Shown: positions 16,874 to 25,573 of the stretch, in pieces
How positions within the stretch are numbered: the stretch's first letter is position 1
Layout of the letters: each line of letters opens with the position of its first letter
Assembly (NCBI GenBank): GCA_947564305.1
Contig: CANOBT010000010.1
Location: forward strand, 1-64,000
From: an uncultured Lachnospiraceae bacterium
Lineage (GTDB): Bacteria; Bacillota_A; Clostridia; Lachnospirales; Lachnospiraceae
Length of the DNA stretch: 64,000 bases
Direction of reading: 5' to 3'
The notes under the pieces: generated by a model
The model's database searches: none
Seen by the model: the letters and a program-made list of their open reading frames with translations, nothing else
What the model was told of the DNA's origin: nothing
Program-made: the position numbers and the translations under genes

Positions 16874-18670
16874 ATGAAGAAAGTGGAAGGATACCCGCAG
16901 CCGTTGGGTGTGACAACGAAACAGAATAAGGTGAATTTTGCAGTTTCCGTACCGGCAGGGAAGAAGTGTGAACTTCTTTTGTATCGTGCCGGAAAGACAG
17001 AACCGGCTTATGTCTATGATATGCCGGAGGAAGAAGGGCTGGGGGAAATACGCTTTCTTGCCGTGGAGGGTCTGGATGGACACAAATATGAGTATAATTT
17101 TAAAATTGATGACAGAGTTATGTTGGATCCTTATGTGCGTGAACTGGCAAGGACCAGAAAATTTGGCGAGGCACCGGATATCAGCAGGCATGAGGTGCGG
17201 GGGCGCTTCCTCTTATCCGATCATGACTGGGAAGGAGACCGGATTTTAAAGCTTCCCTACCATGAAGTCATTGCATATAGTCTCCATGTACGGGGGTTTA
17301 CAAAGCATGGTTCCTCAAAAGTAAAACATAAAGGGACTTTTGCTGGAATCATAGAGATGCTTCCTTATCTGACAGAGTTGGGAATCAATCAAATCCAGTG
17401 TATGCCAATTTATGAGTTTGAAGAAGTAGATGGAGGACGTATCAATTATTGGGGGTACGGTAAAGCCTGCTATTTCGCACCGAAAGCTTCGTATAGTGCA
17501 ACAGGACATGCAGCAGGAGAATTGAAGGATATGGTGAAGGCCTGCCATAAAGCCGGGATTGAGGTGGCGCTTGAGATGCCGTTTACTCCGAAGGTTCCGA
17601 TCCAGACAGTGATAGAATGTCTAAAATATTATATGTTGGAATATCATATAGATGGATTTATCGTGAATCCCTATAATGTGTCATGGGATAGTCTCAAACA
17701 GGACCCGCTGCTCAAAGGGACAAAACTGATGCAGAGGGATGATTTCTTCCAGAATACCATGCGGCGTTTCCTGAAAGGAGATGAGGACATGGTCAATGAG
17801 GTGATTAGTGCACTGAGATTAAATACCAATGAAAATGGAAAGTGTAATTACATTACCGGCCACACGGGTTTTACCATGTATGATCTGGTATCTTACGAGG
17901 CCAAGCACAATGAGGCTAATGGGGAAAGAAATCAGGATGGACCAAATTATAATTATAGTTGGAACTGCGGAGCAGAAGGACCTAGCAGAAAGCGTGCGGT
18001 TACGGAGCTTCGGAAAAAGCAAATAAAAAACGCATTTTTGCTGTTGCTGACAGCACAGGGGACTCCGTGTATCCTTGCAGGAGATGAGTTCTGGAATACC
18101 CAAAAGGGCAACAACAACGTATACTGTCAGGACAATGATACGTCATGGCTGGATTGGAATAAGCTGAAAAGAGATGACAGCCTGTTTCAGTATGTAAAAG
18201 AGCTGATTGCATTCCGCAAGGAACATATGGCGCTTCATCAAAAGGCTCCATTACTTGGGTTAGACAGGGATGCCTGCGGCTTACCGGATGTTTCCTATCA
18301 TGGGGAGAATGCATGGCAGATTCCGTCAGAAGTGCATAGCAGGCAGTTGGGAGTGTTATATTGTCAGGGCAGGGAGCCGGAGGATATTTGTTTTGTTGCT
18401 TATAATATGCACTGGTTAAAACATTCTTTCGCATTGCCGGCTTTACAGAAGCATAAGAAATGGTATCAGGTGATAGGTACAACGCGGGATGTCCTGCTAA
18501 AACCGGTAGAGAAGAATGAAGACACAGATGAAGCGAAGAACGGGGATACAGAGAATTCCGCAGAGCGTACGGTATCTAAGGGCGCGAAAAGTCCGGCCGG
18601 GAGCGCAGATGAGGAACAACGGCGGATTAATCTGGATGCCCGCAGCATTGTGGTGTTGGTAGGAAGATAG
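16874..18670 (+). CDS. debranching-enzyme-like GH13 protein lacking catalytic residues
   Basis: 598 aa. The fold is that of isoamylase/GlgX: an N-terminal CBM48-like beta domain (about 1-95), then the GH13 barrel with KHNEANGERNQDG and SWNCGAEGPS (about 344-371) exactly as in GlgX relatives. The active-site positions are altered. Region I reads LEMPFTP instead of LDVVFNH, the nucleophile segment GFRFD reads GFIVN (Asn265), the acid/base glutamate region is missing between 267 and 284, and AHDGFT reads GHTGFT (Thr331). It is therefore probably a glucan-binding or regulatory pseudoenzyme. A charged Lys/Glu/Asp insert lies near 550-585. GGAGG precedes ATG 16874. Confidence 0.8.
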   Translation: MKKVEGYPQPLGVTTKQNKVNFAVSVPAGKKCELLLYRAGKTEPAYVYDMPEEEGLGEIRFLAVEGLDGHKYEYNFKIDDRVMLDPYVRELARTRKFGEAPDISRHEVRGRFLLSDHDWEGDRILKLPYHEVIAYSLHVRGFTKHGSSKVKHKGTFAGIIEMLPYLTELGINQIQCMPIYEFEEVDGGRINYWGYGKACYFAPKASYSATGHAAGELKDMVKACHKAGIEVALEMPFTPKVPIQTVIECLKYYMLEYHIDGFIVNPYNVSWDSLKQDPLLKGTKLMQRDDFFQNTMRRFLKGDEDMVNEVISALRLNTNENGKCNYITGHTGFTMYDLVSYEAKHNEANGERNQDGPNYNYSWNCGAEGPSRKRAVTELRKKQIKNAFLLLLTAQGTPCILAGDEFWNTQKGNNNVYCQDNDTSWLDWNKLKRDDSLFQYVKELIAFRKEHMALHQKAPLLGLDRDACGLPDVSYHGENAWQIPSEVHSRQLGVLYCQGREPEDICFVAYNMHWLKHSFALPALQKHKKWYQVIGTTRDVLLKPVEKNEDTDEAKNGDTENSAERTVSKGAKSPAGSADEEQRRINLDARSIVVLVGR

Positions 18671-18686
18671 AAAGTGAGTGAGCAAT

Positions 18687-19274
18687 ATGATCAAAGCGGT
18701 TGAACATTTCCGTACGATTACAAAACATAAGCTGCTTGTCATGAAGGAATGTTTTCAGGTAGGTCTGTATAAGCAGGGGTTTCTTCATGACTTGTCAAAA
18801 TATACCTGGACAGAGTTCCGCGTCGGCTGTCAGTTCTATCAGGGAACCCAGAGTCCCAACAATGCAGAGAGGAGAGCCAGAGGTTATTCCTCTGCATGGC
18901 TGCATCATAAGGGAAGAAATAAGCATCATTATGAATACTGGGTTGACTATGGAATTGACGGGAAGAAAAATCTGATCGGTATGAAGATGCCGGTAAAATA
19001 TGTTGTGGAGATGTTTATGGACCGCGTTGCCGCATCAAAAGTATATAAGGGTGCGGCGTATCAGGAGTCAGACCCCCTGAAATATTTCCAAAAAGGCGGG
19101 ACTGATGATTATGTGATGCATGAGGATACAAAGAGACTCCTTGCCAAACTGCTGACGATGCTGGCAGAAGAAGGAGAGGAGAAAACATTCCGCTATATCC
19201 GCGAAAAAGTGCTGAGACGCAGAAGATGGAGTAGAATCAGGACAAGGATAGGCAGGAGATATATACAGGTATGA
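18687..19274 (+). CDS. DUF5662 family protein
   Basis: 195 aa from ATG 18687 (an in-frame GTG at 18678 is an alternative; neither has a strong ribosome binding site). Conserved histidine and acidic residues recall HD-type metal sites: FLHDLSKYTWTEF (about 34-46), AWLHHKGRNKHHYEYWVDY (about 71-89) and EMFMDRVAASK. This matches the DUF5662 family of unknown function; a metal-dependent hydrolase is only a guess from the HD/HH pattern. The C-terminal end is strongly basic (RRRRWSRIRTRIGRR), which might bind nucleic acid. It lies 16 bp after the GH13-like gene and is probably cotranscribed with it. Confidence 0.75.
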   Translation: MIKAVEHFRTITKHKLLVMKECFQVGLYKQGFLHDLSKYTWTEFRVGCQFYQGTQSPNNAERRARGYSSAWLHHKGRNKHHYEYWVDYGIDGKKNLIGMKMPVKYVVEMFMDRVAASKVYKGAAYQESDPLKYFQKGGTDDYVMHEDTKRLLAKLLTMLAEEGEEKTFRYIREKVLRRRRWSRIRTRIGRRYIQV

Positions 19275-19326
19275 AAAGTGATAATTGATAATTCTAAAAA
19301 AAATACTTTTAAAAAACAAACCAGTG

Positions 19327-19335
19327 TGCTATAAT
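19327..19335 (+). promoter_or_regulatory. extended -10 promoter of scfA
   Basis: TGCTATAAT (19327-19335) is an extended -10 box; no good -35 is seen 17 bp upstream. It lies 80 bp before the SCIFF gene. Confidence 0.5.
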
Positions 19336-19414
19336 AGTCCGCAGTAACGGTATCTATAGTTTAAAACAGGGGCAATAGAGTTACTATAAAGTATGATGAT
19401 CAGGAGGAGAAAAG

Positions 19415-19558
19415 ATGAAACACATTAAGACACTGAATACTCAGCCATTGAACCATACAGTGAATAAAGGCGGATGCGGCGAATGTCAGACATCCTGCCA
19501 GTCTGCTTGCAAGACATCCTGCACAGTGGGAAATCAGACATGTGAACATAAAAAGTAA
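19415..19558 (+). CDS. scfA: six-cysteine peptide SCIFF (ranthipeptide precursor)
   Basis: 47 aa, matching the SCIFF family (six cysteines in forty-five residues), which is nearly universal in Clostridia. Cysteines at 21, 24, 28, 32, 36 and 43 follow a leader beginning MKHIKTLNTQPLNHTVNKGG. The partner radical SAM enzyme downstream links Cys sulfurs to alpha-carbons of acceptor residues (classically Thr), giving thioether-crosslinked ranthipeptides; a role in quorum signalling or metabolism control has been proposed in Clostridium. A strong GGAGGAG ribosome binding site precedes ATG 19415. The gene is too short for most gene callers. Confidence 0.95.
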   Translation: MKHIKTLNTQPLNHTVNKGGCGECQTSCQSACKTSCTVGNQTCEHKK

Positions 19559-19681
19559 GAAAAATCTGCTGGACATGCAAGATTGTTAAGGCAGCGGCCG
19601 AAGTCGCTGCTTTATCCTTGTGTAAACATTTATACTGGAAGCATCATGAATCAGATGCTTTTTGAAAGTGAGGAGTATCCA

Positions 19682-21079
19682 GTGATACATCAATATCAGA
19701 ATAATGGATATAACATTGTCCTTGATGTGAACAGCGGGTCTGTTCATGTTGTGGACAAGATTGCATATGATGTCATTGCCTGTCTGGAAAGGCAGAACCC
19801 TTGCCATACGCCTGAAACGTTGAGAAGGCAGGAGACGTTGAATGAGCTGGTCAGGATACTTTCGGAATATCCGAGTCAGGAACTGGAAGAAGTCTTAGAG
19901 GCAGTTTTGGAACTCGCGGAGTCAGGACGGCTGTTCGTACAGGATGATTATGAAGATTATATTGGTGAAGTGAAGCAGCGTAAGACAGTAGTGAAGGCAC
20001 TGTGTCTGCATATTGCGCACGACTGTAACCTTGCCTGCAGATATTGTTTTGCAGAAGAAGGGGAGTACCATGGAAGACGTGCATTGATGTCCTATGAAGT
20101 GGGAAAGAAGGCATTAGATTTTCTGATAGCCAATTCTGGAAATCGGCGGAATCTGGAAGTGGACTTCTTTGGTGGAGAGCCGTTGATGAACTGGCAGACC
20201 GTGAAAGATTTGGTGGCTTACGGCAGAGGGCTGGAAGAGCAGTATGGCAAGCATTTCCGCTTTACATTGACGACCAATGGGGTATTATTAAATGATGAAG
20301 TGCAGGATTTTGTCAATCGGGAGATGGATAATGTTGTCTTAAGTCTTGATGGAAGGAAGGAAGTCAATGACAGAATGCGGCCGTTTAGAAATGGTAAGGG
20401 CAGCTACGATTTGATTGTGCCGAAATTCCGGAAACTGGCAGACAGCCGTAATCAGGAGAAATACTATATCCGTGGGACATTTACCCGTCAGAATCTGGAT
20501 TTTTCGAAGGATGTGCTGCATTTTGTGGATTTGGGATTTCAGCAGATTTCCATTGAGCCGGTTGTCGGTGAAGCAGAAGATCCATATGCAATTCAGGAGA
20601 AAGATTTGCCACAGATTTTTGAAGAATATGATACGCTGGCAAAGACCATTGTGGAATATGAGAAAAAAGGGAAGGGATTTAATTTCTTCCATTTCATGAT
20701 AGATTTGGAGGGCGGTCCATGCGTAGCGAAGAGACTGTCCGGCTGTGGTTCCGGCACAGAATACCTTGCGGTAACGCCATGGGGAGATTTGTATCCCTGC
20801 CATCAGTTTGTGGGGGATGAAAAGTTTCTGATGGGAAATGTGGAACAAGGAATCATAAGAACGGAAATAGCAGAGGAATTCCGAAGCTGCAGTATTTATT
20901 CGAAGGAGAAATGCAGGAATTGTTTTGCGAAGTTTTACTGCAGCGGTGGCTGTATGGCAAATTCCTACAAGTTCCATCATACAATCCATGACACTTATGA
21001 TATCAGTTGTGAGATGGAGAGAAAGCGTGTGGAATGTGCGATTATGATACAGGCTGCACTGCGGGATAATGAGGAATGA
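19682..21079 (+). CDS. scfB: thioether cross-link-forming SCIFF peptide maturase (radical SAM/SPASM)
   Basis: 465 aa from GTG 19682. The radical SAM cluster motif CNLACRYC gives Cys115, 119 and 122. The N-terminal part (IHQYQNNGYNIVLDVNSGSV) is the peptide-recognition region typical of the family. The C-terminal SPASM domain is cysteine-rich, with SGCGSGTEYLAV, DLYPCHQF and CRNCFAKFYCSGGC binding auxiliary clusters. I prefer GTG 19682 because GAGGAG lies 6 nt before it and relatives begin at this position; ATG 19646 would add 12 residues. It follows scfA by 123 bp, and the pair forms a complete RiPP biosynthesis unit without an adjacent exporter or protease. Confidence 0.93.
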   Translation: MIHQYQNNGYNIVLDVNSGSVHVVDKIAYDVIACLERQNPCHTPETLRRQETLNELVRILSEYPSQELEEVLEAVLELAESGRLFVQDDYEDYIGEVKQRKTVVKALCLHIAHDCNLACRYCFAEEGEYHGRRALMSYEVGKKALDFLIANSGNRRNLEVDFFGGEPLMNWQTVKDLVAYGRGLEEQYGKHFRFTLTTNGVLLNDEVQDFVNREMDNVVLSLDGRKEVNDRMRPFRNGKGSYDLIVPKFRKLADSRNQEKYYIRGTFTRQNLDFSKDVLHFVDLGFQQISIEPVVGEAEDPYAIQEKDLPQIFEEYDTLAKTIVEYEKKGKGFNFFHFMIDLEGGPCVAKRLSGCGSGTEYLAVTPWGDLYPCHQFVGDEKFLMGNVEQGIIRTEIAEEFRSCSIYSKEKCRNCFAKFYCSGGCMANSYKFHHTIHDTYDISCEMERKRVECAIMIQAALRDNEE

Positions 21080-21190
21080 AAGTTGGCATTTGTACAACGA
21101 TTTCACAGAATGCATCAATAGATATCTTTAAAAATGAAAACAACAGAAGGGTTCTGCGTAAGTACGCAGGCGAAGAAAGGAACGAAGAAC

Positions 21191-23443
21191 ATGAAGAAAA
21201 GCAAAGGCATTATCAGCCTGATCGTGATTGCGGCTCTGCTTGGACTATTGGGTTTCACAGCCGTAAAAGGATTTGGGGAAGATGGCTCAGGTGCCGCACG
21301 GAACATCAAACTAGGCCTTGATCTGGAAGGTGGAGTCAGTATCACATATCAGGTGAAGGGTGGTACGCCGTCAGCAGAGGACATGGCAGATACCATCTAC
21401 AAGCTGCAAAGACGTGTGGAGCAGTACAGTACGGAGGCAACCGTATATCAGGAAGGCGACGACAGGATCAGCATTGAAATTCCTGGTGTATCGGATGCTA
21501 ATAAGATTCTGGATGAACTGGGACAGCCAGGTTCTTTGTATTTTATTGCTGAAACAGACAATGACGGAAAAGAAAATTATTCTTTATCTGATTCTACCGG
21601 CGATTATGAGCTGAATAAGACTATCGAAGAGCTGCAGGAAGAAGGTGCGGTTGTACTGAGTGGTACGGATGTCAAGAGCGCTTCCGCACAGGTACAGACA
21701 GACAGTCTGACAAATGTAAACAAAAATGTGGTTTCTCTGGAGTTTAATGCGGAGGGAACAGAGAAATTTGCAGAGGCCACAAAAGCTGCATATGCGGCGA
21801 AGGAGACCATTGGAATTTATTATGACGGTGCATTTATCAGTGTGCCCAATGTAAATGCAGAGATTACGGATGGGAAGGCTATCATCGAGGGGAGCATGAG
21901 TTTCGAGGCAGCAGACAGGCTGGCATCTACTATCCGTATTGGTGGATTGAACCTGGAGCTGGAAGAACTGCGTTCTAATGTGGTAGGTGCACAGCTTGGT
22001 GAGGAGGCAATCAGTACCAGCCTGAAGGCAGGGGCTATCGGTCTGGCAATTGTATTTATTTTTATGTGTGTAGCTTACCTCCTTCCTGGTTTCGCATCCA
22101 GTATTGCACTTTTAGTCTATACCGGATTGATTCTGGTGCTGTTAAATGCATTTGAGATTACACTGACATTGCCGGGAATTGCCGGTATTATCCTGGGTAT
22201 TGGTATGGCGGTAGATGCGAATGTTATCATATTTGCCAGAGTGCGAGAGGAACTGGCTGAAGGAAAGACAGTGAAAAGCTCTCTGAATGCCGGATTCCAG
22301 AAGGCTATGTCCGCAATTCTGGATGGAAATATTACAACCCTGATTGCTGCGGCAGTGCTCGGCTGGCTGGGAAGCGGTACGGTGAAGGGATTTGCTCAGA
22401 CACTGGCATTGGGCATTGTGGTATCTATGTTTACAGCTCTTGTGATTACCAGAATCATCATTTATTCCTTCTATGCGATTGGACTTCGGAACCAGAAGCT
22501 TTATGGACATCCGAAAAAGACTGAGGGAGCGCCGATTAACTTCCTTGGGAAACGGAAGATGTTCTTTGGCATTTCCGTTGCGTTGATTGCGATTGGATTT
22601 GTATTTATGGGAATCAATGGAGCGCAGGGCAACGGTATTATGAATTACAGCCTGGAATTTAAGGGCGGAACTTCTACCAATATTACATTTGACAAGGATT
22701 ATACATTAGAAGAGATTGATAAGGATATCGTTCCGCTAATTGAGGATGCTACAGGGGATAACAATGTACAGGTGCAGAAAGTGGAAGGAACCAACGAGGT
22801 TATCTTCAAGACTCAGACGTTGGATTTGGATAAACGTGAAGCATTTGTAGAGACTATGACAGATAAGTTTGATGTGGATGAAGGAAAGATTACCACAGAG
22901 AACATCAGCTCTACCGTAAGTTCCGAGATGCGTCAGGATGCAATTATCGCAGTGATCGTGGCTACTATCTGTATGCTTTTGTATATCTGGTTCCGGTTTA
23001 AGGATATCCGTTTTGCAACCAGTGCGGTGCTGGCACTTTTGCATGATGTACTTGTCGTGCTAGCGTTCTATGTGGTGGCAAGAGTTTCTGTTGGAAACAC
23101 CTTTATCGCATGTATGCTTACGATTGTCGGATATTCTATCAATGCGACGATTGTTATTTTCGATAGAATCCGTGAGGAATTAAGGACAAAGAAGAAAAAT
23201 GAGGGGCTTGATGAGCTTGTGAACCGTTGTATCACGAAGACATTGACCAGAAGTATTTATACCTCTCTTACGACCTTTGTCATGGTGGCAGTACTCTTTG
23301 TCATGGGTGTCAGCTCCATCAAAGAATTCGCGCTGCCATTGATGGTAGGTATTATATGCGGAGCTTATTCTTCCGTATGCATTACAGGTGCACTGTGGCA
23401 TCTCATGAAGACACGGGAGAGCAAAAAAGTGGAAGCAAAATAG
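21191..23443 (+). CDS. secDF: protein translocase subunit SecDF (fused)
   Basis: 750 aa, a natural fusion of SecD and SecF. The SecD half has an N-terminal helix, the P1 head domain (LGLDLEGGVSITYQV) and helices ending near residue 435 with PGIAGIILGIGMAVDANVII. The SecF half starts about 460 (NFLGKRKMFFGISVALIAIG) and has EFKGGTSTNITF and TIVGYSINATIVIFDRIREE. It uses the proton motive force to pull secreted proteins from the SecYEG channel. I start at ATG 21191 with AGAAAGGA upstream; ATG 21134 would add hydrophilic residues before the first helix. It lies 111 bp after scfB. Confidence 0.94.
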   Translation: MKKSKGIISLIVIAALLGLLGFTAVKGFGEDGSGAARNIKLGLDLEGGVSITYQVKGGTPSAEDMADTIYKLQRRVEQYSTEATVYQEGDDRISIEIPGVSDANKILDELGQPGSLYFIAETDNDGKENYSLSDSTGDYELNKTIEELQEEGAVVLSGTDVKSASAQVQTDSLTNVNKNVVSLEFNAEGTEKFAEATKAAYAAKETIGIYYDGAFISVPNVNAEITDGKAIIEGSMSFEAADRLASTIRIGGLNLELEELRSNVVGAQLGEEAISTSLKAGAIGLAIVFIFMCVAYLLPGFASSIALLVYTGLILVLLNAFEITLTLPGIAGIILGIGMAVDANVIIFARVREELAEGKTVKSSLNAGFQKAMSAILDGNITTLIAAAVLGWLGSGTVKGFAQTLALGIVVSMFTALVITRIIIYSFYAIGLRNQKLYGHPKKTEGAPINFLGKRKMFFGISVALIAIGFVFMGINGAQGNGIMNYSLEFKGGTSTNITFDKDYTLEEIDKDIVPLIEDATGDNNVQVQKVEGTNEVIFKTQTLDLDKREAFVETMTDKFDVDEGKITTENISSTVSSEMRQDAIIAVIVATICMLLYIWFRFKDIRFATSAVLALLHDVLVVLAFYVVARVSVGNTFIACMLTIVGYSINATIVIFDRIREELRTKKKNEGLDELVNRCITKTLTRSIYTSLTTFVMVAVLFVMGVSSIKEFALPLMVGIICGAYSSVCITGALWHLMKTRESKKVEAK

Positions 23444-23492
23444 GGAATATATCAGAAATAGGAGGCACATTGCTGTCTTTGCAGAAATAGAG

Positions 23493-23595
23493 AAGGGCTG
23501 TTTCCTGCCTGGCACTTGTCGGGGGAGACTGCCCTTTCTTTCCGTAAACATTGTAAAAACGGATTGCTGCTCATAGTTTTGCAGTGAGCAGCGAT
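23493..23595 (+). repeat. two stem-loops in the secDF-recJ gap
   Basis: First stem AAGGGC (23493-23498) with GCCCTT (23531-23536), followed by TCTTTCC, possibly a weak terminator of secDF. Second stem is 11 bp, 23563-23573 with 23585-23595 (one wobble), loop TAGTTTTGCAG, with no T-run; it lies 57 nt before recJ and may be a leader hairpin. Confidence 0.5.
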
Positions 23596-23651
23596 TGAAT
23601 ACATATAGGTTTGCTGACATAAGATAAAAAGAGAGACAGAGGGCTGTAAAA

Positions 23652-25364
23652 ATGGAAAAATGGTTCATAAAAATGAAGAAGGCGGATTTTCAGGCCATCG
23701 CAGACAAATACTACATTTCTCCAATCCTGGCAAGGTTGATTCGTAATCGGGATGTAATTGAGGAAGAGGAGGTTGACAGATATCTGAATGGAACAACTGC
23801 AGATTTATATGATGGAATGCTGATGAAAGATATGGACAAGGCGGTGTCAATTCTGGCAGGAAAAGTCAAGGAGAAGGCTGCCATCCGAATTATAGGAGAT
23901 TATGATATTGACGGAGTCAATGCCACTTATATTCTACAGGAAGGGCTGTCCAGGCTGGGAGCGCGTGTGGATACAGATATTCCGGATCGAATCAGGGATG
24001 GGTATGGACTCAATCAGATGTTGATTGACAGGGCATTGGAAGATGGGATTGATACGATCATTACCTGCGACAATGGTATTGCGGCACTGGAAGAAGTCGC
24101 TTATGGAAAAGAGCACGGACTGACAATCGTTGTAACGGATCATCATGAGGTACCTTACCGGGAAAACGAGGAAGGACGGGAATACCAAATGCCGAATGCA
24201 GATGCCGTTGTAGACCCGCATCGGCCGGATTGTGAGTATCCGTTCAAGGGATTATGCGGCGCAGGGGTTGCTTATAAGCTGATGCAGGCTCTCTATCAAG
24301 CGATGAACAGAGACTGCGCAGAGATTGATTTCTTGATAGAAAATGTTGCCATTGCGACCGTAGGGGATGTAATGGATCTGTGTGGAGAAAATCGAATTTT
24401 TGTCAAGCAGGGACTGAAAAGGTTAAAACAGACTCAAAATGAAGGCCTGAGGGCTTTGATTGAATGTACAGGAGTTCCTGTAGAACGGCTGAGCGCCTAT
24501 CATATTGGATTTGTACTTGGACCATGTATCAATGCCGGTGGAAGGTTGGATACGGCGAAGCGGGCACTTCAGCTTTTGAATGCTAAAGACCGCAATGAGG
24601 CTGTTGTATTGGCAGAGAAGCTGCGGGAACTCAATGAGAGCCGAAAGGAGATGACAGAGCAAGGTGTTCTTCAGGCGATTGACTTGATTGAAAATGCATC
24701 TTTGGCAGAAGATAAGGTGTTGGTTGTATATCTTCCGGACTGTCATGAAAGTATTGCGGGGATCATTGCGGGGCGCATCCGGGAGAAATATTATCGGCCT
24801 GTCTTTGTTTTGACTTTGACAGAAGATGGGGTTAAGGGGTCCGGGCGTTCCATTGAAAGCTATCATATGTTTGAGGAAATGTGCAAATGCCGTTCACTGT
24901 TTACAAAGTTTGGGGGACATAAATTAGCTGCCGGTTTATCCTTAAAAGAGGAAAATGTAGATTTGTTCCGAAAGACCATCAATGAATTAGCAGATTTGAG
25001 TGAGGATGATCTGACAGAGAAGGTGTCTATTGATATGCAGCTTCCCTTACTTTATATCTCGGAGAAATTAATCACGGAGCTGGATAAACTGGAGCCCTAT
25101 GGGAAGGGAAATCCGAAACCACTATTTGTAGAAAAGAACCTGCGCGTGATTGCGCCGCGGATTATAGGGAAGAATCGCAATGTGTTGAAATTTCAGGTAG
25201 AGGACGCGAAGGGAATCCGGATAGAAGCTGTTTATTTCGGGGATGTACAGGAATGCATGGAATATATGCGGCATAAAGAAAAGATGGCATTTACCTTTTA
25301 TCCAACAGTCAATGAGTACATGGGAAGAAGAAGCCTCCAGATGACAGTAGTAAATTATCGATGA
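23652..25364 (+). CDS. recJ: RecJ-like single-stranded-DNA-specific exonuclease
   Basis: 570 aa. The DHH phosphoesterase motifs are RIIGDYDIDGVNATYIL (Asp residues of motif I), TCDNGIAA and VVTDHHEVP (DHH motif, about residue 165). The DHHA1 domain carries GRSIESYHMFEEM and FGGHKLAAGLSL. The C-terminal OB-like domain (LEPYGKGNPKPLF) closes the protein. It degrades single-stranded DNA 5' to 3' in recombination and mismatch repair, with divalent metal. Length is the usual core size, lacking the extra C-terminal domain of Bacillus RecJ (about 780 aa). It lies upstream of relA, an arrangement seen in many Firmicutes. Confidence 0.93.
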   Translation: MEKWFIKMKKADFQAIADKYYISPILARLIRNRDVIEEEEVDRYLNGTTADLYDGMLMKDMDKAVSILAGKVKEKAAIRIIGDYDIDGVNATYILQEGLSRLGARVDTDIPDRIRDGYGLNQMLIDRALEDGIDTIITCDNGIAALEEVAYGKEHGLTIVVTDHHEVPYRENEEGREYQMPNADAVVDPHRPDCEYPFKGLCGAGVAYKLMQALYQAMNRDCAEIDFLIENVAIATVGDVMDLCGENRIFVKQGLKRLKQTQNEGLRALIECTGVPVERLSAYHIGFVLGPCINAGGRLDTAKRALQLLNAKDRNEAVVLAEKLRELNESRKEMTEQGVLQAIDLIENASLAEDKVLVVYLPDCHESIAGIIAGRIREKYYRPVFVLTLTEDGVKGSGRSIESYHMFEEMCKCRSLFTKFGGHKLAAGLSLKEENVDLFRKTINELADLSEDDLTEKVSIDMQLPLLYISEKLITELDKLEPYGKGNPKPLFVEKNLRVIAPRIIGKNRNVLKFQVEDAKGIRIEAVYFGDVQECMEYMRHKEKMAFTFYPTVNEYMGRRSLQMTVVNYR

Positions 25365-25372
25365 ATTACGGC

Positions 25373-25400
25373 TTTACAATTGGAAAAAAAATGTTATACT
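25373..25400 (+). promoter_or_regulatory. probable promoter of relA
   Basis: TTTACA (25373-25378), 16-bp spacer, TATACT (25395-25400). It implies an AT-rich leader of about 165 nt before relA in which I see no convincing structure. Confidence 0.5.
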
Positions 25401-25573
25401 AGAAAATATATTTCTACAGGTATGCTTGATATATTATAAAATTTTGTACTGTTTTTGTTGAAAAATGTTGAATTTTATATACAAATAGCTCTTGCATTAT
25501 AAATTGCAAATGGAATGTCAGAGGAACTGTTTAAATGTGGGAATAGTTTTGGGTAAGAAAGTGGGGGATTGGT

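Noticed and set aside
20339..21118. 259-codon minus-strand frame over scfB
   Set aside because: Opposes the SPASM domain coding strand; no ribosome binding site.
23493..23545. secDF terminator as a riboswitch expression platform
   Set aside because: Stem is only 6 bp with a large loop; better read as a weak terminator.
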